A program made the position numbers and the translations under genes. The notes beneath the pieces are model-generated. The model saw only the letters and a list, made by a program, of their open reading frames with translations, was not told the origin of the DNA and ran no database searches. This document shows, in pieces, positions 1 through 9,477 of a DNA stretch of 16,023 bases (its first letter is position 1; each line of letters starts with the position of its first letter). Location: NCBI GenBank assembly GCA_029881615.1, contig JAOUMF010000004.1, positions 1 to 16,023 of the forward strand, in the 5' to 3' direction. Source of the DNA: Alphaproteobacteria bacterium (GTDB lineage: Bacteria > Pseudomonadota > Alphaproteobacteria > UBA8366 > JADFVY01).

Positions 1-182
1 AGTCGAGGATTCGCTGCCCGACGGCGTCGAAATGACGCATATATCGCTGTTCGACCGCTCGCTGGAAGGTATCCGCGTCAAGGGCAAGCCTGTCTTCAGC
101 GTCCAGTACCACCCCGAGGCCTCCCCCGGCCCAAAGGATTCGCATTACCTGTTCGAGCGCTTCGTCGAGATGATGGAAAAGA

Positions 183-190
<8 letters not shown>
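1..190 (+). CDS. carA: Carbamoyl phosphate synthetase small subunit, C-terminal fragment
   Basis: Only the last 62 codons are in the window; the reading frame begins at base 2 and ends at TAA 188-190. The protein is the glutaminase subunit that releases ammonia from glutamine and passes it to CarB. The fragment is the end of a class I glutamine amidotransferase domain: [10 protein letters not shown] holds the His and Glu of the Cys-His-Glu triad, and the [13 protein letters not shown] tail is typical of CarA. The nucleophile Cys lies upstream, outside the window. The last codons overlap the start of carB by 8 bases, so the two are almost certainly co-transcribed and translationally coupled. 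Identity is supported by both the motif and the neighbour. Confidence 0.95.
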
Positions 191-3437
<3,247 letters not shown>

Positions 3438-3549
3438 AGTTTTTCCCCTGGCGAGGAGAACTTCAATCAGCCGCTGGCCACGATAGGGGCCGCCGGCCGA
3501 GAGATTTTATTGTGGCGAGCCAAGTGCCGGTAAGAAGGAATGGGCGACC

Positions 3550-4023
3550 ATGGAAAAAGTGCCGATGACCGAGGGGGGGTATCTCCGCCTTCGGGAAGAG
3601 TTGAGAAATTTGAAGACGGTGGAGCGCCCGGCGATCATTCAGGCGATTGCGGTGGCGCGTGAACACGGCGACCTGTCGGAGAACGCGGAATACCATGCGG
3701 CGCGTGAACGCCAGAGCTTTACCGAAGGCCGAATTGGCGAGCTGGAAGACAAGATCAGCCGCGCACAGATCATCGATGTCAGCAAGCTTAACGGCGACAC
3801 GGTAATGTTTGGCGCCACCGTGACAGTGGTCGATGAAGAAACGGAAGAAGAGTCGACCTATCAGATCGTGGGCGAGCTTGAGGCGGACATTGCGTCGGGC
3901 CTGTTGTCGGTGACGTCGCCCATGGCACGCGCGATCATCGGTAAATCGGTCGGCGATTCGGTTGAGGTCTCGACGCCGCGTGGTGTGAAGGACTATGAAA
4001 TCAGCAAGGTCGTGTTCAAATAG
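3550..4023 (+). CDS. greA: Transcription elongation factor GreA
   Basis: This 157-residue protein stimulates cleavage of the backtracked transcript in stalled RNA polymerase so that elongation can resume. The N-terminal coiled coil (residues 1-75) carries the acidic tip in [13 protein letters not shown], with Asp41 and Glu44 at the positions known to act at the polymerase active site. The C-terminal FKBP-like domain follows ([18 protein letters not shown]; the [16 protein letters not shown] stretch near the end is a GreA hallmark). Start choice: AAGGA at 3535-3539 lies 10 bases before ATG 3550; an ATG at 3540 is out of frame. It follows carB by 112 bases with no clear terminator between them, so read-through is possible. 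It converges on the lrp gene, with only 33 bases separating the two stops. Confidence 0.97.
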   Translation: MEKVPMTEGGYLRLREELRNLKTVERPAIIQAIAVAREHGDLSENAEYHAARERQSFTEGRIGELEDKISRAQIIDVSKLNGDTVMFGATVTVVDEETEEESTYQIVGELEADIASGLLSVTSPMARAIIGKSVGDSVEVSTPRGVKDYEISKVVFK

Positions 4024-4056
4024 GGCGCGACCTCGCTTTGCCGCGGCGTCGGCGGG

Positions 4057-4542
4057 TCATCCCGTTGCGTCGATGTCGATCGGCACGCCGAATTCATGTT
4101 TTGAAGAGCGGATTGCCAGCATGGATTTTACGTGGCTGACATTGGGGGCGGCGGTAAGTTCCTCGGTCAGGAAATGGTTGTAGCTGTCCCAATCCTCCGC
4201 GACGATCCGGAGCAGGAAGTCGGTCTCGCCCGCCAGCATGTGGCATTCGCGCACCAGCGGCCAGTCGCTCACCAGTTTTTCGAACGCTACGAGATCCGCC
4301 TCGGCCTGACTGTTCAGCCCGACATGTGCGAATACCGTTACGCCGAATCCCAGCGCATCGGGCGCGACGTCGGCATGATAGCCTCTGATATAGCCGGCAT
4401 CTTCCAGCGCCCTGAGGCGCCGAAGGCAGGGTGGGGCGGAAATACCGGCGCGACGCGCCAGCTCCACGTTAGGCATTCTGCCTTTTCCTTGAAGGTCGCG
4501 AAGAATTTTCCGGTCGATTTTGTCGAGCTTGACACGACGCAT
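4057..4542 (-). CDS. Lrp/AsnC family transcriptional regulator
   Basis: This 161-residue DNA-binding regulator has the usual Lrp length. An N-terminal winged helix-turn-helix (LDKIDRKILRDLQGKGRMPNVELARRAGIS, then APPCLRRLRALEDAGYIRGY, residues 6-55) is followed by a RAM/AsnC ligand-binding domain (residues 70-150: VTVFAHVGL, MLAGETDFLLRIVAEDWDSYNHFL, VKSMLAIRSSKHEFGVPI). Family members form dimers to octamers and often respond to amino acids. The APPCLRRLRALE helix is common in alphaproteobacterial Lrp proteins. Start choice: GGAG (plus-strand CTCC 4552-4555) lies 9 bases before the ATG. It is transcribed divergently from the ELM1-family gene; a perfect TATAAT inside an imperfect dyad lies 32-37 bases upstream, which suggests autoregulation. 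The ligand and the other targets cannot be told from sequence. Confidence 0.93.
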   Translation of the reverse strand: MRRVKLDKIDRKILRDLQGKGRMPNVELARRAGISAPPCLRRLRALEDAGYIRGYHADVAPDALGFGVTVFAHVGLNSQAEADLVAFEKLVSDWPLVRECHMLAGETDFLLRIVAEDWDSYNHFLTEELTAAPNVSHVKSMLAIRSSKHEFGVPIDIDATG

Positions 4543-4568
4543 AAATAGCTGCTCCAGATGAGGGGGAC

Positions 4569-4591
4569 GCGCAATTATATTACAATTTCGC
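4569..4591 (-). promoter_or_regulatory. Candidate lrp promoter -10 box within an imperfect dyad (possible Lrp operator)
   Basis: Read on the minus strand, bases 4579-4574 are TATAAT, placing a start site near 4567 and a leader of about 25 bases. The only -35-like hexamer is a poor TTGCAT (4604-4599) at a long 19-base spacing. The 23-bp segment 4569-4591 is an imperfect inverted repeat centred on 4580, with 9 of 11 position pairs complementary (arms GCGCAATTATA and TACAATTTCGC). Lrp-family proteins commonly bind AT-rich dyads of this size and repress their own genes. The dyad is seen; its role as an operator is inferred. Confidence 0.5.
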
Positions 4592-4639
4592 AGCCGGCAT
4601 GCAAGCCTTATGAATCGTCTGTATCATCATCTAATGGCC

Positions 4640-4644
4640 AAGGA
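4640..4644 (+). promoter_or_regulatory. Ribosome binding site deciding a TTG start
   Basis: AAGGA lies 8 bases before TTG 4653. An in-frame stop (TAA 4632-4634) leaves no upstream ATG in this frame, and ATG 4634 opens a frame that closes at 4661-4663. This supports TTG as the start of the ELM1-family gene. Confidence 0.6.
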
Positions 4645-4652
4645 ACCGTATA

Positions 4653-5648
4653 TTGATTGCTGACGTAACCTGGGTTCTGACCGACGGAAAAGCCGGTACG
4701 CGGAATGGCGCATTGGGGCTGGCCGAAGCGGTCGGGTTGCCCGTTGTCGACAAACACACCCACTCGCGCCTTCCCTGGCGCTGGCTGCCGCCGCAATTAT
4801 GGCCGTCGGGGGTGCTGGGCGTCGGCGCCGGCGGAGACAGGCTGGCACCGCCATGGCCGCGCCTTCTGATCAGCGCGGGAGAGCGTTCGGTGGGGCCGGC
4901 GCTGGCGGTCAAGAAATTGAGTGGCGGTAAGACATTTTGTGTCCATATTCAGCATCCCCGGGTTGATCCGGCGAAATTCGATCTTGTCACGGCCTCCGCC
5001 CATGACCGTTTGACGGGGCCGAATGTCAGGACCACGCTAGGCGCGCTGCATCATGTAACCCGCGAAAAACTTGAAGTGGAAGCGCGGAAGTTCGAGGCGC
5101 AATATGCTCGGTTGCCGCGGCCGCGGGTCGCGGTTCTCATTGGTGGCGCCAACCGCGTCTATCGCTTTGACCGTGCCACGGCCGAACGTCTGGCCGATGG
5201 TCTGGCAAGGGTTTGCGACGAGACTGGCGCGGGCCTGCTGATTACGGCGTCGCGGCGGACGGGCGCTGAAAACGAGGCCTTGTTGCGTGAGCGCCTGAAG
5301 GGGCTGCCGGTGGAAATATGGGACGGCAAGGGAGACAATCCTTATTTCGCCTTCCTGGGGTTGGCGGATGCGATCATCGTAACCAGCGACTCGGTCAATA
5401 TGGTTTCGGAAGCCTGCTTTACAGGCAAGCCGGTTCATGTGTTCGGCCTGCCGGGTGGAGGGAGGACGAAGTTTGACCGTTTTCATGCCAGCCTGGTGGA
5501 CGCCGGCATAACGCGGCCATTCCAAGGGCGGCTGGAAAACTGGCAATATGAGGCGCTGGATGAAAGAACCGCGCTGGCGGCGGAAATCCGGGAAAAGCTG
5601 GGCCGGTCTGGTATCCCGGCCGATTCCGCGCTATCAAACGGGAAATGA
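4653..5648 (+). CDS. Mitochondrial fission ELM1-family protein (GT-B-like fold)
   Basis: This 331-residue protein belongs to the family named after plant ELM1, which is widespread in Alphaproteobacteria and whose biochemical activity is unknown. The layout looks like a two-domain GT-B glycosyltransferase. The N-terminal half starts WVLTDGKAGTRNGALGLAEA and includes LISAGERSVGPALAVKK. The C-terminal half opens with VLIGGANRVYRFD (near 162), then ITASRRTG (near 205), and the strongly conserved DAIIVTSDSVNMVSEACFTGKPVHVFGL (from about 240), which resembles a nucleotide-sugar-binding loop. No signal peptide or membrane helix is seen. The start is TTG, supported by AAGGA 8 bases upstream. The oxygenase gene follows closely, so they are probably one transcript. 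Family membership is confident; any glycosyltransferase role is inference from the fold-like pattern. Confidence 0.85.
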   Translation: MIADVTWVLTDGKAGTRNGALGLAEAVGLPVVDKHTHSRLPWRWLPPQLWPSGVLGVGAGGDRLAPPWPRLLISAGERSVGPALAVKKLSGGKTFCVHIQHPRVDPAKFDLVTASAHDRLTGPNVRTTLGALHHVTREKLEVEARKFEAQYARLPRPRVAVLIGGANRVYRFDRATAERLADGLARVCDETGAGLLITASRRTGAENEALLRERLKGLPVEIWDGKGDNPYFAFLGLADAIIVTSDSVNMVSEACFTGKPVHVFGLPGGGRTKFDRFHASLVDAGITRPFQGRLENWQYEALDERTALAAEIREKLGRSGIPADSALSNGK

Positions 5649-5672
5649 GTGTTTTGAGAGGGAATGGCCGAC

Positions 5673-6290
5673 ATGCAGATTGATATCAACCGGTTGCGTG
5701 AAACGCCGGTAAACCACGAACCCTTCGATTATATGGTTGTGCCCGGTTTCATCCGCGAGGAGTCGCTGGAGTCGCTGCATAAGGATTATCCCGATGTCGG
5801 AAAACCGGGAAGTTTCCCGGTTTCATCGGTGACCTGTGGCCCGTCATTTGAACAGGTTCTCAGAGAGATTCAGTCACCGGAAATGACGGCTGCGATCGAG
5901 GAAAAATTCGACATCGACCTTGCCGGCAAGCCTACCATGGTGACGGTACGCGACCGCTGCCGTGAACGTGACGGTCAAATTCATGTGGATTCGAAGGGCA
6001 AGTTGATTACCGTTCTGATCTACATGAATCCGCCGTGGGAAGATGGCGGTGGGCGGCTTCGCGTGCTTCGCGGTCCCGGCGACATCGAGGATTACGCCGC
6101 CGAGGTGCCGCCGGACGCCGGTACGCTGTTGGCCTTTCGTTGCACGCCGGACGCTTGGCACGGTCACAAGCCGTTTGAGGGGCGCCGACGCGCGATCCAG
6201 CTCAACTGGGTTGTCGATGAGAGCTATCTGAAGCGCGAACAGCGCCGGCACCGGCTGTCGGCCTTTTTGAAAAAATTCAGGGCCGCATAA
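5673..6290 (+). CDS. 2-oxoglutarate/Fe(II)-dependent oxygenase family protein
   Basis: This protein of about 205 residues belongs to the prolyl-hydroxylase-like 2OG-Fe(II) superfamily. The jelly-roll signature is complete: QIHVDSKGKL supplies the HxD iron ligands (His104, Asp106), LIYMNPPWEDGGGRLRVL is the characteristic strand-turn, DAWHGHKPF supplies the distal His (163 or 165), and the Arg run 171-173 can bind the 2OG carboxylate. The substrate is unknown; free amino acid, protein and sugar-linked targets are all possible. Start choice: GAGAGGG at 5656-5662 is only 1 base from ATG 5664 but 10 bases from ATG 5673, so 5673 is preferred; 5664 would add three residues (MAD). It follows the ELM1-family gene after 15-24 bases and is likely co-transcribed. 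Confidence 0.87.
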   Translation: MQIDINRLRETPVNHEPFDYMVVPGFIREESLESLHKDYPDVGKPGSFPVSSVTCGPSFEQVLREIQSPEMTAAIEEKFDIDLAGKPTMVTVRDRCRERDGQIHVDSKGKLITVLIYMNPPWEDGGGRLRVLRGPGDIEDYAAEVPPDAGTLLAFRCTPDAWHGHKPFEGRRRAIQLNWVVDESYLKREQRRHRLSAFLKKFRAA

Positions 6291-6388
6291 TCAGATACCG
6301 GGGAAAAATGGCAAAAGGTCGCTGACACGGTCATTCATGGCGGAAAAGGCCTTTCCCTGGACGCTTTGGGCGGGCAAGGTAGTACCCC

Positions 6389-7279
6389 ATGGACTGGGAC
6401 AAGCTAAGAGTTTTTCATGCAGTCGCCGAGGCGGGAAGTTTCACTCACGCGGGCGACACCTTGAATCTGAGCCAGTCGGCGGTCAGCCGGCAGGTGAGCG
6501 CGCTTGAGGACAGCCTCCGTATTTCCTTGTTTCACAGGCATGCCCGTGGATTGATTCTTACCGAACAGGGCGAGTTGCTGTATCGCACGGTCAAGGACGT
6601 ATTCCATAAATTATCGATGGCGGAGGCCCTGATATCGGAAAGCCGGGACAGGCCATCGGGACCGTTAAAGATCACGACGACCGTTGCCTTCGGTACGACC
6701 TGGCTAACGCCGCGGATCAGGGAATTCGTTGAATTGTTTCCCGACGTCGAGGTCAGTCTGATCCTTTCCGACGGTTCGCTTGATTTAAGCATGCGCGAGG
6801 CCGATGTGGCGATCCGCATGGCCAAGCCCAAGCAGCCCGATCTGGTTCAGCGTCTGTTGATGATTGTACAAAGTCATGTTTACGCAGCGCCCGAATATCT
6901 GAGTAATCATGGCACGCCAGGTTCGGCGGAAGATCTGGATCAGCACGCTATTATTCTGTATGGCCATGATGCGCCACCGCCAGTAGCGTCGATAAACTGG
7001 CTGAGTGATGTTGGCGCGGATCCCGAACATCGGCGCAAGCCAGTTTTACGACTTAATAATCTTTATGGCATATACAGGGCCATACACAGTGGTCTGGGCA
7101 TTGCCGCGCTCCCGGATTACATGATCACCGAATCCTCAAATCTGGTTCGGATCTTGCCGGAATTGTCCGGTCCATCGATCGAGGCCTATTTTGTATACCC
7201 GGAAGAGTTGCGACAGTCAAAAAGGGTTAGCGTATTTCGGGATTTTCTGCTACGAAAGGTCGCAGAAGGGAATTTTTAA
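6389..7279 (+). CDS. LysR family transcriptional regulator
   Basis: This 296-residue protein has the standard LysR plan. A winged helix-turn-helix occupies residues 1-60 (DKLRVFHAVAEAGSFTHAGDTLNLSQSAVSRQVSALED, LFHRHARGLILTEQGELL), followed by a linker helix. A periplasmic-binding-like effector domain runs from about 90 to 290 (PLKITTTVAFGTTWLTPRIREF, SMREADVAIRM, GLGIAALPDYM). It acts in the cytoplasm as a tetrameric, usually ligand-responsive, regulator. The ATG is preceded by AAGG at 6376-6379, a 9-base spacing. Unlike many LysR genes it has no divergent partner: it lies downstream of the oxygenase in the same direction and upstream of the gene-free region with the sRNA candidate. The target and effector cannot be assigned. 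Confidence 0.94.
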   Translation: MDWDKLRVFHAVAEAGSFTHAGDTLNLSQSAVSRQVSALEDSLRISLFHRHARGLILTEQGELLYRTVKDVFHKLSMAEALISESRDRPSGPLKITTTVAFGTTWLTPRIREFVELFPDVEVSLILSDGSLDLSMREADVAIRMAKPKQPDLVQRLLMIVQSHVYAAPEYLSNHGTPGSAEDLDQHAIILYGHDAPPPVASINWLSDVGADPEHRRKPVLRLNNLYGIYRAIHSGLGIAALPDYMITESSNLVRILPELSGPSIEAYFVYPEELRQSKRVSVFRDFLLRKVAEGNF

Positions 7280-7306
7280 TCGATTCCAAACGTTAATTAC
7301 CTGAAT

Positions 7307-7327
7307 GCATAGGCTTATGCCTAAGCC
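7307..7327. repeat. Overlapping, mutually exclusive short dyads after lysR
   Basis: Three overlapping inverted repeats share these bases: GCATA/TATGC (7307-7320), TAGGC/GCCTA (7310-7323) and GGCTTA/TAAGCC (7312-7327), each with a 4-base loop. They begin 28 bases after the lysR stop. A run of five T's at 7334-7338 is 6 bases beyond the last arm, so a weak terminator for lysR is possible; an operator for the downstream RNA is another reading. Structure is seen, function is not established. Confidence 0.4.
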
Positions 7328-7400
7328 ATGTAGTTTTTGCATATCTGTATTGTTAATTTTGGTATGGAAATTGCTGAGCTACCATCCTATCTCAAGGAAA

Positions 7401-7541
7401 GCTTGAGCGCTGCGCTTCGTAGCGATCAAGCCCAGGCGGCGGGCGCCATGCCTGCTGCCGAAGGGTCCTCGGACCCTACGTCTCCCAGACGTGAAGCCTC
7501 CCTGTTCAACTTGCCGGGCCATATGGCCCGGCTTTTTTTTT
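7401..7541 (+). ncRNA. Candidate small RNA: five tandem hairpins ending in an intrinsic terminator
   Basis: The stretch folds by eye into consecutive hairpins: 7401-7431 (GCTTGA/TCAAGC outer stem, one G/A mismatch, 7-bp inner stem); 7435-7459 (GGCGGCGGGC/GCCTGCTGCC, 10 pairs including two G-U); 7462-7477 (AGGGTC/GACCCT, CTCG loop); 7478-7492 (ACGTCT/AGACGT, CCC loop); and the terminator 7513-7541. Between the last two is an unpaired segment with CCTCCC (7498-7503). The pyrimidine-rich UCUCCC and CCUCCC could pair with ribosome binding sites, as in several known alphaproteobacterial trans-acting sRNAs, but I do not recognise a named family. The 5' end is unknown; no convincing promoter was found, and the transcript could start upstream or be processed from lysR mRNA. 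A frame is open across it (from 7337) but runs through the terminator and lacks a ribosome site. Confidence 0.68.
7513..7541 (+). terminator. Strong intrinsic (Rho-independent) terminator
   Basis: A perfect inverted repeat, GCCGGGCCAT (7513-7522) against ATGGCCCGGC (7523-7532), is followed at once by nine T's (7533-7541). Even with the central bases open as a loop, a GC-rich stem of about 8 bp remains. There is no T-run on the other side, so it works on the plus strand. It ends the sRNA candidate and possibly lysR read-through. Confidence 0.9.
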
Positions 7542-7551
7542 GCGAACTCCC

Positions 7552-7585
7552 AAAATGCAAAGGGCCGTCCTTGCGAACGGCCCTT
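7552..7585 (-). terminator. Probable intrinsic terminator of msrP
   Basis: Arms AAGGGCCGT (7560-7568) and ACGGCCCTT (7577-7585) form a perfect 9-bp stem with an 8-base loop. Read on the minus strand the stem begins 33 bases after the msrP stop and is followed by a broken U tract (T, GCA, TTTT). It faces the plus-strand terminator at 7513-7541, insulating the two convergent units. The interrupted U tract makes it weaker than its neighbour. Confidence 0.6.
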
Positions 7586-7618
7586 GGGAGAGGTGTTTCA
7601 ATTGGTCCGGATATCGCC

Positions 7619-8596
7619 CTAGGTAAATAGCCTCTCACCCTTCATGTCCTTGTACAGATGGGCGACGAATTCGCCGTAGCCGTTATAGAGGCGCGTGGGA
7701 ACCTGTTCGCCGCTGCCGAGCAGGCGCTCGGTTGCCTGACTCCAACGCCGGTGTGGGACCTCGGGATTGACGTTGGCCCAAAAGCCGTACTCCGAGCCCT
7801 GCACGTTTTCCCAGAAATTCAAAGGGCGCTTGTCGGTGAAGGTGAAACGCACGATCGATTTGATCGACTTGAAGCCATATTTCCAGGGAACCGCCAGCCT
7901 GAGCGGCGCCCCCATCTGCTTGGGAACGGGCTTGCCATAGGCTCCGGTCACCAAAAAAGCCAGTTCGTTGGTGGCTTCCTCGATGGTCAACCCGTCGATA
8001 TAGGGCCAGGGATACCAGCTTTGTGCCAGACCAGGCATGGTCTCCGGGTCCGCCGCGGTTTCCATTACCACATAGCGGGCCGATGACAGGGGCCGCGCCA
8101 GATCGACCAACGCCTTCATGGGGAAACCGCTCCAGGGCACGTCCATTGACCAGGCTTCGACACAGCGATGGCGATATAGCCGTTCCTCAAGAGGCATGCG
8201 GCGCAGCAATTCGTCGATATCCAGAAGCTGTTCCTGTTCGACCATGCCGTCGATCCGTACCTGCCACGGCCGGATTTTCATTGCCTGCGCGCGACTGGCG
8301 ATCTGTTTGTGGCTGCCGAATTCATAGAAATTATTGTACTTCGTTGATTCGGCTTCGTCGGTAATCTGGCGGTCAATGCGATAGCGCATATTCTGCTGTA
8401 CTGGATATAGATCTGCCGTAGGGTCCGGTTCGGCCTTCGCCTCATCCTCGCAGGCAGTCAGGAAGATTGCGGCGCTGGTCAGCAGAACCGGACCGGCCGC
8501 CAGCGATTTCACCAACTGGCGTCGCCGCAGGAACAGGGATTCATCGGTGGCTTCGCGTTCCGGCCGTTGCCAGCCACGAGGTATCTTAATCAGCAT
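7619..8596 (-). CDS. msrP: Protein-methionine-sulfoxide reductase catalytic subunit MsrP (YedY-type molybdoenzyme)
   Basis: This 325-residue exported molybdopterin enzyme of the sulfite-oxidase fold reduces methionine sulfoxide in periplasmic proteins. The N-terminus has a Tat signal (FLRRRQLVKSLAAG, Arg 24-26, then a hydrophobic stretch). The mature part has YNNFYEFG (near 87), RHRCVEAW with Cys145 as the expected Mo ligand, and PWKYGFKSIKSIVRF and WENVQGSEYGFWANVNP near the end, all typical of MsrP. Oddity: the hydrophobic stretch ends in LTAC (Cys49), a lipobox-like motif, where family members usually have an Ala-x-Ala cleavage site. Start choice: AGGGAG (8606-8611) is 9 bases from the ATG at 8596 and only 3 from the one at 8602, so 8596 is preferred. 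No msrQ heme-membrane partner lies next to it. It is 77 bases downstream of the hydrolase gene. Confidence 0.94.
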   Translation of the reverse strand: MLIKIPRGWQRPEREATDESLFLRRRQLVKSLAAGPVLLTSAAIFLTACEDEAKAEPDPTADLYPVQQNMRYRIDRQITDEAESTKYNNFYEFGSHKQIASRAQAMKIRPWQVRIDGMVEQEQLLDIDELLRRMPLEERLYRHRCVEAWSMDVPWSGFPMKALVDLARPLSSARYVVMETAADPETMPGLAQSWYPWPYIDGLTIEEATNELAFLVTGAYGKPVPKQMGAPLRLAVPWKYGFKSIKSIVRFTFTDKRPLNFWENVQGSEYGFWANVNPEVPHRRWSQATERLLGSGEQVPTRLYNGYGEFVAHLYKDMKGERLFT

Positions 8597-8605
8597 TCGC
8601 ATAAT

Positions 8606-8611
8606 CTCCCT
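8606..8611 (-). promoter_or_regulatory. Ribosome binding site deciding the msrP start
   Basis: On the minus strand AGGGAG lies 3 bases before the first in-frame ATG (8602) and 9 bases before the second (8596). The second spacing is normal, so the shorter protein beginning MLIKIP is favoured. Confidence 0.6.
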
Positions 8612-8673
8612 ATGACTCTCGTGTCATCCAATACACTTGAGATGTCACGGAATTCTCACGAATAACAAATATG

Positions 8674-9477
8674 TTACTGGTGCGCCGAAGGGCAACCGGG
8701 CGCCCGTCGTCCGGCGATATAGTCCTCGATCAGCACAGACAGCCGATCCCGACCAAAACTGGCAAAATGTCCCGCATGGACGGTGCGCAGCGGAATTTCC
8801 CGTAATCTTTCCATGCTGTCGATGTAGTGTTCGACATTCGAATGATAGGCGTTGTCCAGAAGCTCTCCGTCATAAACGACATCGCCGGAAAACAGGATGC
8901 CCGAGGCTTTTTCCCAAAGGGCGATCGAGCCGGGTGAATGGCCGGGCAGGTGAATTACCTCGAAATGCCGGTCGCCCAGATCGATAATGTCGCCCGCGTG
9001 CAGCAACCGCGTCGCCGGCGCGGGACGGACTTCATAGTCAGCCGCCTTGTAGTCCGGTGACGGCAGCAGGGTGAACATTTCATCGCTAACCCATGATTCG
9101 GCAACTGTGTTGCGTCTGGAAGGGTAAGCCAGGATTTCGGCCTCGGCCGCATGAACCGCCCGTTCCGCAAATTCATGATGGCCACCGATATGGTCGAAAT
9201 GGGCATGGCTGGCGACCGCTATCAAGGGCCGCTCGCAGACCAGCCGCACATGGTCGCGCAAGCTTACGACGCCCATGCCGCTGTCGATCAGAAGGTCCCG
9301 GTCACGGCCCCTGACATGCCAGATATTGCAACGAAAGAAAGGCTTGATGTGGGATTCCCTTATCAGGGTGATCCCGTCATCAAGCCTTTTTGTTTCATAC
9401 CATTTACCGCCGGTCACGGTGTACCGGAAAAGTTGGCCGGCATCACGCGGCCTTCTGGCGGCTGGCGACGACGTCAT
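8674..9477 (-). CDS. MBL-fold (metallo-beta-lactamase superfamily) hydrolase
   Basis: This 267-residue metal-dependent hydrolase has the full glyoxalase-II-like zinc set: ASHAHFDHIGG (His91, His93, Asp95, His96), HLPGHSPGSIALWE (His180), LFSGDVVYDG (Asp199) and HAGH (His237). That pattern predicts two metal ions and hydrolysis of an ester, thioester or lactone; the substrate cannot be named. No signal peptide is visible, so it is likely cytoplasmic. The ATG lies inside the end of the EF-G-like gene (35-base overlap), and the only upstream purine patch is a weak GGGCG. A later GTG (residue 21, in YTVTGG) is an alternative start that would remove the overlap, since the recognisable homology seems to begin at GGKWYETKRLDDGITLIRE. 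It is probably co-transcribed with the EF-G paralogue. Confidence 0.9.
   Translation of the reverse strand: MTSSPAARRPRDAGQLFRYTVTGGKWYETKRLDDGITLIRESHIKPFFRCNIWHVRGRDRDLLIDSGMGVVSLRDHVRLVCERPLIAVASHAHFDHIGGHHEFAERAVHAAEAEILAYPSRRNTVAESWVSDEMFTLLPSPDYKAADYEVRPAPATRLLHAGDIIDLGDRHFEVIHLPGHSPGSIALWEKASGILFSGDVVYDGELLDNAYHSNVEHYIDSMERLREIPLRTVHAGHFASFGRDRLSVLIEDYIAGRRAPGCPSAHQ

Noticed and set aside
3438..3549. Possible terminator or promoter between carB and greA
   Set aside because: A GC-rich GGCCGCCGGCC patch is present but no stem with a U tract, and no convincing -35/-10 pair was found.
6291..6388. GGAAAAGGCCTTTCC near-palindrome before lysR as a terminator of the oxygenase unit
   Set aside because: The stem is short and not followed by T's; nothing else in this 98-base gap is distinctive.
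7337..7630. Open frame of 97 codons across the sRNA candidate
   Set aside because: It lacks a ribosome site, crosses the intrinsic terminator and continues into the msrP terminator and stop region. The strong symmetry of the hairpins explains the sequence better. A short peptide beginning at ATG 7364 cannot be fully excluded.
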